Source: Williamsia sp.
GTDB taxonomy: Bacteria > Actinomycetota > Actinomycetes > Mycobacteriales > Mycobacteriaceae
Length of the DNA stretch: 64,000 bases
NCBI RefSeq assembly: GCF_016462415.1
Contig: NZ_JAEMTF010000008.1
Span: 25,485 to 89,484 of the forward strand
Direction of reading: 5' to 3'
Position 1 is the stretch's first letter; each line of letters opens with the position of its first letter. The position numbers were made by a program, and so were the translations under genes. Positions 1 through 10,431 of this stretch are shown one piece after another. Below the pieces are notes generated by a model, which was not told where the DNA came from, searched no databases, and saw only the letters and a program-made list of their open reading frames with translations.

Positions 1-1
1 G

Positions 2-553
2 ATGCTCGTGCTGGGGACCAGGGGATACGACGTTGCGGCGTTTCGATCCCTCGGTTCGGTCACTTCAGCCGTCGCCGCCCACGCCCGGTGCCCGGTCACA
101 GTGGTGCACCAGGAGCCCGAGGACTACAAGCCAGCACGGTTCGGACGAGTGGTCGTGGGTGTCGATGGGTCCGAGCAGAGCGACGCCGCGCTCGACCTCG
201 CGTTCGAAGAGGCAGCACTCCGCGGCGCGAATCTGGAGGTTGCACATGGGTACTACGACCTGACACCGATGATTGGCGCGGGGATGGGCGTGACGTACGA
301 CGCGATCAAGGAGACGCAGGAGGTCGCGCTGTCGGAACGACTGATGACCTGGCGTGATCGCTACCCGGACCTGCCCGTGACAGAACGTGTGGTTGCTGCG
401 AATCCAGTTCCTGTGTTGGCCAACTCGGCCGACGAGGCGGACCTGGTGGTTGTCGGCAGTCGCGGCCGCGGCGGTTTCACGGGGATGTTGTTGGGGTCGA
501 CCAGTCGGGCGTTGATGCACTCCGTGACCTGTCCGCTGACGATCGTGCACTAG
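2..553 (+). CDS. Universal stress protein (UspA family), 5' end cut by window
   Basis: Two Usp-like repeats; VVGVDGSEQSDAALDLAFEEA and DLVVVGSRGRGGFTGMLLGSTSRALMHSVTCPLTIVH motifs. Confidence 0.9.
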   Translation: MLVLGTRGYDVAAFRSLGSVTSAVAAHARCPVTVVHQEPEDYKPARFGRVVVGVDGSEQSDAALDLAFEEAALRGANLEVAHGYYDLTPMIGAGMGVTYDAIKETQEVALSERLMTWRDRYPDLPVTERVVAANPVPVLANSADEADLVVVGSRGRGGFTGMLLGSTSRALMHSVTCPLTIVH

Positions 554-644
554 GCGTGGGCGGACATCCGCCGGGAGCTGAGATCTCATCGCCCAGCCGC
601 CCTCGGTGGCTCGGCAAACGGGAACACGCGTTCCGCGAGCAGTC

Positions 645-1103
645 ATGAACAAGTGGCACCTGCATCCTGGTGTGCGGACCGGTGATCGGCTGACGTTCGG
701 TGAGCGGTCGGCAGACCTGATGCGCAACGGGATGGGCTCCTGGCCATTCGTGGCAGCCTTCCTGCTGCTGATGGCCGGCTGGGCTGCTGTCAACGGTTCG
801 GACGGATTCGACCCCTACCCGTTCATACTCCTGAATCTTTTCCTGTCGATGATCGCCGGTCTGCAGGGGGCCATCCTGCTGATCTCGGCGAAACGCGAGG
901 ACTCGGTCAACAGCGAGGTCGCGGTGCACACGCTGACGAACACCGATCAACTCCGCCGGCTGATCGAGGCCAACACTGCACTCACGGAGACCGTCGCGAT
1001 GCTTGCGTCGGAGATACATGACCACGTCTGCGCGGACGAGGACACGATGCACGCGCATGGTGAATCGCTTCCGGGACCTGCTGGCGACCCCCGCTCGCGC
1101 TGA
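645..1103 (+). CDS. DUF1003-family membrane protein
   Basis: RTGDRLTFGERSADLMRNGMGSWPFV...FDPYPFILLNLFLSMIAGLQGAILLISAKR is typical of DUF1003. Confidence 0.8.
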   Translation: MNKWHLHPGVRTGDRLTFGERSADLMRNGMGSWPFVAAFLLLMAGWAAVNGSDGFDPYPFILLNLFLSMIAGLQGAILLISAKREDSVNSEVAVHTLTNTDQLRRLIEANTALTETVAMLASEIHDHVCADEDTMHAHGESLPGPAGDPRSR

Positions 1104-1211
1104 CCGGAAGTCGTGCCGCATGTCCCACGTCGATGGGACGTTACGCCCTGTCGCACAGCTGGAATCGCAGGCAGGATCACACAGCGACGCACCGCGACGA
1201 GAGGATCTGAC

Positions 1212-1967
1212 GTGGCGACACAGATTGGGCTTCAGCTCAAAGATTTGGCATTTCACACTCTGCCCGGCGGCGATCAGTCGTATGCGGATCGAGGCCCTCG
1301 CGGGAACAACGGACGGTCGGCGATCGAGAAGTGGACGGTCTTGCTCTACGTGCTTGCGAGTTCTGGTGCTGTGTTGGCGATCGCCGGCGGTGTCGCGCTG
1401 ATATTCGGTGCCGCAAATCTCAGACAAGCGGCGGGGGACACACTGAGCGGCGCCGGTCCCGCAGTGGTGGGCGGTGCCCTGATCGCGGTTCTCGGCATAC
1501 CGATGGTGTCGGCATCCTCGGCGCTCTATCGCACGACGCGGAATGCGGGTCGAGTGGCCGCCGGTGCCGGACTGGTCCTGTTGGCCTTGATCGCAATCGA
1601 TGCCGTTGTTGTCGGTCAGTTCACCTGGATCTACGTGCCCCTCGGCGCTGTCGGGCTGGCGATGTTCGGGGGCGGCACTCACCTCAGACGACTTGTCCAC
1701 CTGGACCGTTCTGGTCCGGCGGCGACGACAACAGACGTGCCCGTGGCACCCCCCGTGGTCGTACTCGACAACCCAACCGAGGGGGAACGTGATCGCTGGG
1801 CAAACGACGGTGGTCGTCTGACGGATGACCCCCGCTGGGCGACTGACAGGGATGACACGAAACGGGCCCGTAGGGGTCTCGCCCGTTCTGCGTCCGAATC
1901 CGGGCCGGGTACTCGAATCCGCGCGCGCTGCATCGACGATTCGAGTATCGGGACATCCACGTCAGCG
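1212..1967 (+). CDS. Hypothetical multi-TM protein; ORF continues in frame, without a stop, into the downstream DUF5313-like gene
   Basis: Hydrophobic segments in the N-terminal part of ORF 1113..2360; no in-frame stop before 2358. Confidence 0.4.
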
Positions 1968-2360
1968 ATGAACGGACCTTACGGCGGATCGCGGCCAAAC
2001 CCATTGCAGTACATGGCCTATTGCTACGGTTACACGTTACCGGCCGCCATGAGGGCATGGGTCAGCGCCGATCTTACGGGCAAGGGTGCGGCGCGCCGGA
2101 CGGTCGTACGCTTCAGTGTTCCGGCGATCTTGCTGGTTGCGCCGTTCCTACTCATACCAACAACGCCTTACGCGCACGCAAGCATGACGCTGCCGATTCT
2201 CATCCCGTTCGTCTACTTCTCCATTGCGCTGAACAAGGTGTGGCGGCGACATCGGTTGGGAATGCACGGGATCGACTCGGGAGTGATCGACGAGCGCACC
2301 CGAGAACGCGACGCCGGTGAGCGACGCGCGTACGTCGAGAGGTACGGCCCGCGTCCGTGA
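1968..2360 (+). CDS. DUF5313-like membrane protein
   Basis: MNGPYGGSRPNPLQYMAYCYGYTLPAAMRAWVSADLTGKGAARRTVVRF... independent start ATG at 1968. Confidence 0.65.
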   Translation: MNGPYGGSRPNPLQYMAYCYGYTLPAAMRAWVSADLTGKGAARRTVVRFSVPAILLVAPFLLIPTTPYAHASMTLPILIPFVYFSIALNKVWRRHRLGMHGIDSGVIDERTRERDAGERRAYVERYGPRP

Positions 2361-2599
2361 GCGACTTGATGAGCGCGGGGAATGAGATGTTCGCAGCCCT
2401 GCGTCCGTGGCATCGAGGTCAACGCTGCGTCCGTGGCTGTCGCAGCTGGTCGTGGGAGTCGAGCGGCGGCGTACGGTGAGGCTTGTCCGATGTACTCATC
2501 ACCGCGCAGGGTCCTCCCGCGCACGTCGACGGGTGCCATGGCTGCGGTACAGAGGACGCCGTCCGCTGTGAAGACCGGCATATCCGGTGACATCCACAA

Positions 2600-3802
2600 A
2601 TGTTGGCCCACAATCAGTTGAGTCCGACCGTAAGGGCACTCGTGCAACCGCTCACCCTCGGCGTTGCGTCACTCTCCAGTAAGCCGAGTGAACGCCGCCT
2701 CCCGATCCACCCCCGACACCTCGGTCGTATCGCCCCAGATCTGCGGTCGCGCATCTATCTCGAGAAGGGGTACGGAGCTCCGTACGGTGTGACGGACGAT
2801 GATCTGTCGACCTCGGTCGCCGGCCTGCGGTCGAGGGCCGACCTGATCTCCGAATGCGACGTGCTCCTCCTCCCCAAACCGCAGGTGTCCGACCTCGCGA
2901 GTATGCGCATCGGGCAGACTCTGTGGGGATGGCCGCATTGCGTTCAGGATGAGAAGCTCACGCAGACAGCCATCGACCGCCGGCTCACCCTGATCGCGTT
3001 CGAGGCCATGAATCACTGGTCCAGCAGTGGTTCGTTCAAACTGCATGTCTTCCACAAGAACAACGAAATTGCCGGATATTGCTCCGTACTGCACGCCCTT
3101 CAACTGGCCGGGGTGACTGGTGACTACGGTCGACGGCTCCGCGCAGCCGTCATCGGATTCGGCAGCACCGCCCGTGGCGCGGTGACGGTGCTCAACGCCC
3201 ACGGCGTCCACGACGTTGACGTTCTGACCCAGCGTGGCACATCTGCTGTCAGCTCGCCCATTCACTCGGCGCGAATCGTCAACTTCGATGTGGACGAGGA
3301 CGATCCGCACGAGAACCGGGCCCTGACCGACGCCGGCCGAGTTCCTCTTCCCGGGTTCCTCGCCGACCACGACATCATCGTCAACTGCGTTCTCCAGGAC
3401 ACTGCATCACCTCTCACCTTCCTCTCCAACCATGACCTGCAGGCCGTCGCGCCCGGAACACTCATCGTGGACGTCTCCTGCGACGTGGGAATGGGTTTCG
3501 AGTGGGCCCGGCCGACGTCGTTCGATGCGCCGAGGTTCCTCGTCGGCGACAACGTCCAGTACTACGCCGTCGATCACAGCCCGTCGTACCTATGGGACTC
3601 GGCGACGTGGGAGATCAGCGAAGCTCTGCTGCCCTACCTGCGCACAGCCATGGACGGCCCGTCGGCGTGGGACGCCTCGCCCACCATGGGGCGAGCGATC
3701 GAGATTCGGAACGGCACGATCATCAACCCCGCGATCCTCGCCTTTCAGCACCGCGAGTCGGACTACCCTCACCGGGCGGTGGCGCGAGCGCTACCGGCGT
3801 GA
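2600..3802 (+). CDS. N5-(carboxyethyl)ornithine synthase-like / alanine dehydrogenase family protein
   Basis: ERRLPIHPRHL..., HVFHKNNEIAGYCSVLHALQL, VIGFGSTARGAV NAD-binding motif. Confidence 0.8.
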   Translation: MLAHNQLSPTVRALVQPLTLGVASLSSKPSERRLPIHPRHLGRIAPDLRSRIYLEKGYGAPYGVTDDDLSTSVAGLRSRADLISECDVLLLPKPQVSDLASMRIGQTLWGWPHCVQDEKLTQTAIDRRLTLIAFEAMNHWSSSGSFKLHVFHKNNEIAGYCSVLHALQLAGVTGDYGRRLRAAVIGFGSTARGAVTVLNAHGVHDVDVLTQRGTSAVSSPIHSARIVNFDVDEDDPHENRALTDAGRVPLPGFLADHDIIVNCVLQDTASPLTFLSNHDLQAVAPGTLIVDVSCDVGMGFEWARPTSFDAPRFLVGDNVQYYAVDHSPSYLWDSATWEISEALLPYLRTAMDGPSAWDASPTMGRAIEIRNGTIINPAILAFQHRESDYPHRAVARALPA

Positions 3803-3881
3803 GCCCAGGGACTGACCGGTGAGCGCTGAGAAGGTCTGGCAATCGTGACCGGGACCGAGAAGACCTGTCTGATATTTACAT

Positions 3882-4661
3882 TCACCCTGAAGTTGACGTC
3901 AGATTCTCGGCGTCGATGAGTTGGCGAGCCAGGACGTGAACCGGTGTGTTCTCGTTCTGGGAGAGCACCCGGAGCAAATTCCACGCCTGCAGGGCGTCGA
4001 CCCGGAATCGCTCCATGATCATTCCTTTGGCCTGGCCGATGACGTCGCGGCTGGCGAGAGCGCTGGTGAACTGGATGTCGCGTCGTGCGAAGTGCAGCGC
4101 GACGGCAGTGTGGGTGGCGATGGCGACTCCGATGTCTTCTGCCTCCGGGGTGAATGCGTGGGGCCTGCCGCTGTACACGGTGAGCGCACCCATCGCCACA
4201 CCGGTGCGGTAGAGCCTGAAGCTCAGGCTGGAGCGCACAGACGTGTGCGTGACCGCCTGAACGATATAGGCGGGCCAACGCTTCTCGGTCGCGTAATCCT
4301 CAACCCTGATGGGATGCGAATACCACTCTGCGACCGCCTGCAGGATCGGGCCCTCGTCCGCAGCAATCTGCAGGCTGTCGAGCAATTTCGGGATCTCGGA
4401 CGTCGCGGCCGCGGTGCGAGGTCCCGTTCCGCCCACGAGGACGATCCCGCTCGATTCGGCGCCGATGATCTGTTCCAGTGCTCCGGCGGCCGCCCTTTGT
4501 AAGAGCTCGGCCTCGGATGTGATCCGCTGATCGGCGAGTCGGCGGGCCAACGCCGCCACACCCGAGTGGGTCGACCTGGCCAAGGGAGCCAATGTATTTC
4601 CCGCCCGCGAGTCGTCGTAGGCCAGTTGACCAATCGGTTGAGCGCGACGACCAACGAACAC
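3882..4661 (-). CDS. GAF + ANTAR domain transcription antitermination regulator
   Basis: GAF core followed by C-terminal ANTAR (ALASRDVIGQAKGMIMERFRVDALQAWNLLRVLSQ). Confidence 0.9.
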   Translation of the reverse strand: MFVGRRAQPIGQLAYDDSRAGNTLAPLARSTHSGVAALARRLADQRITSEAELLQRAAAGALEQIIGAESSGIVLVGGTGPRTAAATSEIPKLLDSLQIAADEGPILQAVAEWYSHPIRVEDYATEKRWPAYIVQAVTHTSVRSSLSFRLYRTGVAMGALTVYSGRPHAFTPEAEDIGVAIATHTAVALHFARRDIQFTSALASRDVIGQAKGMIMERFRVDALQAWNLLRVLSQNENTPVHVLARQLIDAENLTSTSG

Positions 4662-4801
4662 GACATGCCTCGGCGACCGAGGCCCTCGACCGGTTCATGG
4701 TCCGAGCCTCTACCGTGCAGACGGTACACCGCCGGCGCGCCGTTGCGGGCGCTGTGGAAAAGGTCTGCGCTGTTGTCGCGAACGGCCGCCATACGGCTTG
4801 T

Positions 4802-5401
4802 TCAGCGAACGATGTCTGGCGGATCGGGTGGGATCGCCAAGGCTGTGAGGACGATCCGAGCGGCGCCCTGTCGGTCGGTGGCGTTGGCAGAGACGATCTC
4901 GTCGAGATGTAGGTGCGCCTCGCGAGAAGTCAGCCCACGTCCGATGAGGACGCCGATTGCCTGGTTGATCTCGGATGCGGCGCCGAGTTGTGTGGCCACA
5001 TCGGCCGCGGCCGCGACGGTCAGGTGCTGGTCGAGCGTCAGTGCACTCAAGGGCTGCCCCGTGAGCCAGGCGATGTCGGCTGCCAGATCGACAAATGTGC
5101 CCGGCGAACCGCCGTATAGGATGATGTCCACCGGTGAATGTCTGTCAACGCCGCCGTCGGCGCGGAACGTGAAGTGCAGTGATGAGCGGATGTCATCGGG
5201 TCGTGAACTGGTGGTCAAAACAGTGATGGTGAACGGTGTGTCAGGCTGGGACACAACGATACTGAGGCCCCTGTAGCTCGGTATCGCGGCCACGGCGTCT
5301 GCCGTCAACTGGTCCAGGCCGGCCGCGATGTCGGCGCCGGGCTGATCGAGCGCCTGGGTGAGTGCGGCCAATGCGGTCGCCAGCGTTTCGTTGATGGTCA
5401 T
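4802..5401 (-). CDS. GAF/ANTAR-type regulator
   Basis: C-terminal ANTAR-like AASEINQAIGVLIGRGLTSREAHLHLDEIVSA. Confidence 0.8.
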   Translation of the reverse strand: MTINETLATALAALTQALDQPGADIAAGLDQLTADAVAAIPSYRGLSIVVSQPDTPFTITVLTTSSRPDDIRSSLHFTFRADGGVDRHSPVDIILYGGSPGTFVDLAADIAWLTGQPLSALTLDQHLTVAAAADVATQLGAASEINQAIGVLIGRGLTSREAHLHLDEIVSANATDRQGAARIVLTALAIPPDPPDIVR

Positions 5402-5579
5402 GAAATGCGTGCTCCGTTGCCGCTCCTGAGCGCCGATCGAGCCTGCGATGGGCCGCCCAGGGCGAGTCGCCGTGCACGGTGGAGGTCTGGGGATCAGGTC
5501 AGGTGCCGTCTCCCGATGTGTGCTTCCCCGTCGACCGTACGCGGAAGACCGCGCGGATTACCGTCGCCTGGACATTGGC

Positions 5580-6383
5580 TCAGTGCGGGGTCTGACGGGC
5601 GATCGCGCGTCTGACCGCTTCATCAACGATGCGTTGCGCAACGTCGGCCAATTTGCGATGTTCGGTCCGACTGATGGTCCGTAGGTGGTCGAAAGCTTCC
5701 TCGGCGCTGAGGCCGGTTCGTCCACGCAGTAGCCCGATGGCCTGGTCGATGGTCGGCCGCGACGCCAACGCCGTCTGCAGCTGCTCCGTCAATGCCATTG
5801 CCTGAGCCAGGATCTGAGCGTTGTGCACGGCGACGGCAGCCGGCTTCGCGAACAACTCCCCGAGCTGCGCGGCCTGCTCGTCGAAAGCGTCCTTCTGACG
5901 GGCGTAGACATTGATGGCACCGACCACCTTGCCCGGCAGCAGTAGGGGTAGGGACAGGGCGCTGTGAACTCCGAGCCGACCCACCCGCGGGCCGAACCGG
6001 GGCCACATCTTTTCCCCGCCAAGTGAGCCGGATCGGACGGTTCGTCGTTCCAGTGCCGCAGTGATGCAGGGGCCTTCCTGCAACGTGACGTACTGGATGT
6101 GATCGATTTCTTCGACGAATGGTGAACTCGCTGCAAGGGTCTCGACCATGTTGTCGGATCGATTGACTCGGAGCAGAGTGACGCCGGCACCATCGGCGCC
6201 GGGTATCGCTTGAACGGCGAAGGCGGCGACTTCCGCAAGAAGGCCGGGCAGGTCGTGGCTGTCGGCGACAAGGCCCGCAAGGTCGCTGATCGCTGCGTTC
6301 AGATCCGACACGGCCATGTCGGGCTGCTGTGAAGGCGGTTCCTCCGGATGCTCGTTGTCACTGCCGTCGGTCAAGTCGGTCAT
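5580..6383 (-). CDS. GAF + ANTAR domain regulator
   Basis: GAF domain plus ALASRPTIDQAIGLLRGRTGLSAEEAFDHLRTISRTEHRKLADVAQRIVDEAV. Confidence 0.9.
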   Translation of the reverse strand: MTDLTDGSDNEHPEEPPSQQPDMAVSDLNAAISDLAGLVADSHDLPGLLAEVAAFAVQAIPGADGAGVTLLRVNRSDNMVETLAASSPFVEEIDHIQYVTLQEGPCITAALERRTVRSGSLGGEKMWPRFGPRVGRLGVHSALSLPLLLPGKVVGAINVYARQKDAFDEQAAQLGELFAKPAAVAVHNAQILAQAMALTEQLQTALASRPTIDQAIGLLRGRTGLSAEEAFDHLRTISRTEHRKLADVAQRIVDEAVRRAIARQTPH

Positions 6384-8478
6384 CCCACGTCACCCTGCTG
6401 CTCGACTCGAACCGCTCCGACTCCGTGGCGTCTGTGACGGAGTCGCCAACAATGCATGCGGCGGTCACAACGGAGTGGACTGTGCCGCCAACGGTACCGC
6501 CACCTGTGGTTTTGTCGGTGACAACCGGTCAGACTCGCCCATCCATCCCATCGTGAACGGGAACCGCACGGTCAGGGTACGGTGTCGGTGCTGGGCACGT
6601 CAGCCGGCTCGGGACCGCTGTCACCGCTGTTTGAGATGGTCGTGACGCGTAGGAACGTCCGCCGCCCGAACCATTCCGCGCTGTATTCTTCCTCGCCGTC
6701 GGCGAGATGTGATGGCACGTTACTTGCGACCGAACTCAGTGCACGACCACATCGGAATCTCTACTCGCAGATCGCTGTGGGCGACGGTGTATGAGCTCGC
6801 AGGCAGGCGATCGCGCCAAGGAGGTCGGCGATGTCGCCACCGCGTTTACTCAAGGTCGTCATCGGAATCAACCACTTCGAGATCCAGTTGAGTCGCAGGG
6901 AAACCGATCCCGCCAGGTTGCCCATGGTCCCACCCCGGCAATCAGCGGGCCCGATGTCCGTGATCACTCCGCCGGATCGAACGTTTCGGTCCGCCGCGAG
7001 CGGTCAGATGGGATTGACGCTCCGCGTCGTTTCGGCCGCAGGGCTGCTGGCCGCCCGTCTGCTCGAGCAGGCTTCGCACGTCGCGCTGCGCACCGGGCAA
7101 CCGGCCCATGGCCATGGTGCCGGCGTGGACAGCAATCGCTCGGGTGTCGCCGATGAGACGTCATCGGTTGTGCGATCAATTCACTCGCACCACCGATCTC
7201 ACGCCGGCACAACGGTTGACCGGATGCCGGGAAGTGGCGGCCCTGGGAGGTGAGAGGCACATCGTGATCGCAGGCTGTGAACTCCTGAACGCCTCGGTAT
7301 GGAGCGGTGCTTGCGCGTCACCACGGCGGCCTAAGGAGTAGTTGCCACCGAAGCGCTGCAATTGTTGCTGAGTCATGGTCTCCAGTGGGACGGCGGATTG
7401 CCAATTAAATTGCCCAAGAGGCGGATTCGACATTTTCAACGCTAAGCGTGTACCGTCAGGTCTAGATCGGAACCGATGCCGCGGCGCTGGATTTGATTAG
7501 GCATTCGGGTTCACACCCAACAGGTCGAATGCCACCCAAACTTTGTTCGACGCAGTTCCCACGCCCGAAACGGGGTGGTCGTGTCGACGCGTCAGGCCGC
7601 GCGGCCAGCGTGGAAGCGTCCCGCGACCCCGTCGTGGCGTCTGCAGTCTCCCGTCCGATAGCTGCGCGCGTATGAGTGGTGCGCTCGCGTGTAACTGCAC
7701 TTGCCCGGTTTCATCAAGCTGGACCAGATGCGTGCGGCGCGCTCGCAGGTACCATCACGATGACGAGTTGCCACGAGTCTGAGATGTGTGGGCAGGTCGT
7801 GAGATGGGTTCGAGGGGCCCTCGCGCGAATCGCCCTCCGACACCGCCTCGCAACTGCAGACGGCTTGTCACCGCCTACTGCTCGGCGGCTTCCGGCGATG
7901 TGCAGATCGCACCGCGCGTAAAGGTCTTTGACGCTGCGGTTGTGAGGAGTCGACTGAGTGGGCGGGATGAAGCCGAATCTCGTCGTCACGGTCGGCGACC
8001 CGAGCGGTGCATCGCGTGGCCGCCGACCGGAAAGCAGTGCGGCAACCGACGTCGGATTGTCTTCACGACGAATGCAGACGCACGACGGCGGCGGTACCCG
8101 CCGTTGCACCAGACGATGTGGCCGTCGGCGCGGGCCGCCACCCCACCGCGTGTGCTCACCTCGTAGAGATCGACCGCGGTCGCCGGCGACGTCGCGCGTC
8201 CCGGATCGACGATGCGGGTGGCCAGTGTTGCCAGCGCGGCGCACTCGTTGTCAAGTACTTCTGCCCACTGCGGCGCGCCATGGTGACCTCTTAGGTGGAC
8301 GCGAAGAATGCACTGCAGTCACCGGCGCGGAAGCTCACGCCGTCAACGGTGTTCAACACTCGGCCATGACGACCAACCGCCTAACGAGCGTCAAAATCGC
8401 CCCGAAACCCGGCCGGGTTTTTTCTCCTGCGGACTGTGCGGACTCGCGGCGACTTGAGACGCCCCCGAAAACGAGGAA

Positions 8479-8507
8479 GCCCTGACCGGGTCTCCCCTGG
8501 TCAGGGC
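8479..8507 (-). terminator. Terminator-like hairpin downstream of tRNA-Pro
   Basis: Perfect 9-bp stem GCCCTGACC / GGTCAGGGC. Confidence 0.75.
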
Positions 8508-8531
8508 CTCTTCTGTGTCTCAACCAACACG

Positions 8532-8605
8532 TCGGGGTGGCGGGATTCGAACCCACGACCTCTTCGTCCCGAACGAAGCACGCTACCAAGCTGCGCCACA
8601 CCCCG
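8532..8605 (-). tRNA. tRNA-Pro (anticodon CGG)
   Basis: 74-nt cloverleaf on minus strand: CGGGGTGTGGCGCAGCTTGGTAGCG...CTTCG-TTCGGGA-CGAAG anticodon arm...GGTTCGAATCCCGCCACCCCGA; acceptor stem CGGGGTG/CACCCCG. Confidence 0.95.
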
Positions 8606-8674
8606 TGGCTTCCATCCGCATCGCACTCTCTCGCGGACAGCCTCGATCAGCCTACATCCACACCGCAATCGGTA

Positions 8675-9265
8675 TTAAATCGGCTGGTCAGAGCCGCTCG
8701 AGAGAAGCGTGACCAGGGGGCAGAACACCGTGGTGACGATGTCGTGGATGGCGTCAGCGGTGAGATCGCCGTTGACCAGGAACTCATAGCGCGCCATGTC
8801 GAACGGCAGGGAGCGGACGCGTTCCGGTAGCGGCGCCGGCCCGATCTCGCCCCGAGCGCGCGCACGCTCGAGGATCGTGTCGCTGAGCGCGATGCCCTTG
8901 GTCTGCAGGATGCGAAGGGTTCCGGTACCCGGGGATGCGGCGGCGTCGGCGAGGACCCCCAGTGCGATGGACCGCCCCATGGACTCGAGTCGGTCGAGGA
9001 CGAGCTGCAGGGTGGCCTCCACATCGCTTGCGAGAGAACCGGTGTCAGCCGCGTGGATCACGTCGTCGCTCGCGCTGGTCAGCGCAGCCACCACCATGTC
9101 GAGCCGGTTGGGCCACCGCCGGTAGAGCACGGGCTTGCTGGTCTGCGCACGACGGGCGACGCCCTCGAAGGTGAGTCCGACGTATCCGTGGTCGACCAGC
9201 TCGCCGAACACGGCCCGATGGATGGCGTCGTCGAGTTCGGTGCCGCGTCGTCGTGTCGGTGTCAT
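8675..9265 (-). CDS. TetR-family transcriptional regulator
   Basis: N-terminal HTH: LDDAIHRAVFGELVDHGYVGLTFEGVARRAQTSKPVLYRRWPNRLDMVVAAL. Confidence 0.9.
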   Translation of the reverse strand: MTPTRRRGTELDDAIHRAVFGELVDHGYVGLTFEGVARRAQTSKPVLYRRWPNRLDMVVAALTSASDDVIHAADTGSLASDVEATLQLVLDRLESMGRSIALGVLADAAASPGTGTLRILQTKGIALSDTILERARARGEIGPAPLPERVRSLPFDMARYEFLVNGDLTADAIHDIVTTVFCPLVTLLSSGSDQPI

Positions 9266-9284
9266 GCCGTGTCCCCGCAGGTGA

Positions 9285-9349
9285 ATAAGAAACGTTGCGT
9301 ATCTCGCAGAGGCAATCTAACATTCGGCGATAAGAAACTATCCGTATCT
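9285..9349. promoter_or_regulatory. Two copies of a putative TetR operator in the divergent intergenic region
   Basis: ATAAGAAACGTTGCGTATCT (9285-9304) and ATAAGAAACTATCCGTATCT (9330-9349); the first is a near-palindrome ATAxGxAACGTTxCxTAT. Confidence 0.55.
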
Positions 9350-9362
9350 AAAAGGAGGCGTC

Positions 9363-10421
9363 ATGGCCGACTCATCCACCCACCGGCCGCTCCGTGAGGT
9401 GGCGGTCGTACTCGGCCTGACCGCGGCGCTCTCGCTGCTGCTTCTGGCCTTTGCGCTGCCCGGCGTGCATTCGAAGCCGCATGACCTGCGGCTCGGTGTG
9501 GTCGCCACCCCCGCCACGTCGCAGCAGCTTGCCCGATCACTCCACACCCGACAGCCCGGCGCGTTCTACGTCTCGCATCCGTCCTCCGCCGACGCCGCGA
9601 GATCGCAGATCGAGTCCCGCGACCTCGACGGCGCCCTGATCGTCGACCGGACGGGCATCACGACGATGGTGACGACCGCGGGGAGCACGTCGGTCGCGAC
9701 CCTCATCGAGGGCGTCGGAACACAGATCGCGGCGTCGGAGAACACGACGAGCACCACCGTCGACGTCCGCGGGTTCGGCAGCGGTGACCCCCGCGGCGCC
9801 GGGCTCGCCGCCGGTGCCCTGCCACTCGCGCTCGGCGGGTGGATCGGGGCATTGGTGATGATGATGGTGCTGCGGGATCCGCGGACGTTGATCGCGTCGA
9901 CCCTGGCGTTCGCGATCGTCGGCGGACTGGCGCTGACCACCATCCTGCGGTTTGTCCTGGGAACGTTCGACGATCAGTTCTGGCCGGCAGCGGGGGCGGC
10001 GATGCTGGGCATCGCGGCAACGGCTTTCGGCGTCATCGGACTCCGCACCCTGCTCGGCGCGGCCGGCCTCGGCATCGCCGGACTCGCGCTGATCGTGCTC
10101 GGGAATCCGTTGTCGGGACTGACCAGTTCACCGAGCCTGCTCCCGCAACCGTGGGGTGCGATCGGTCAGTACCTACCACCCGGCGCGACCGGGACGTTGC
10201 TGCGCAATGTCGTCTTCTTCGACGGCCACGCCACGGCCCACGCGACGATGGTGTTGCTCGGGTGGCTGCTCATCGGCGCCGCGTTCTACGTGATCGCGAT
10301 CCGCCGCGGACGCACTACACCGGACACCGCCGAGGAGTTCCTCGACGAGGAGTGGGGGATCACCGAGACGCACGTGCCGGCGCACGCACGCGACGGCCAC
10401 GTGCCGCAGCACGCACGCTGA
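9363..10421 (+). CDS. ABC-2/YhgE-like membrane protein
   Basis: N-terminal TM, extracytoplasmic segment, about 5 C-terminal TMs; divergent from TetR. Confidence 0.7.
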   Translation: MADSSTHRPLREVAVVLGLTAALSLLLLAFALPGVHSKPHDLRLGVVATPATSQQLARSLHTRQPGAFYVSHPSSADAARSQIESRDLDGALIVDRTGITTMVTTAGSTSVATLIEGVGTQIAASENTTSTTVDVRGFGSGDPRGAGLAAGALPLALGGWIGALVMMMVLRDPRTLIASTLAFAIVGGLALTTILRFVLGTFDDQFWPAAGAAMLGIAATAFGVIGLRTLLGAAGLGIAGLALIVLGNPLSGLTSSPSLLPQPWGAIGQYLPPGATGTLLRNVVFFDGHATAHATMVLLGWLLIGAAFYVIAIRRGRTTPDTAEEFLDEEWGITETHVPAHARDGHVPQHAR

Positions 10422-10431
10422 TCGCCGAGCG

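Noticed and set aside
2382-2647. Short overlapping ORFs between the DUF5313-like and CEO-synthase-like genes as genes
   Set aside because: No motif support on either strand; probably intergenic or decayed sequence
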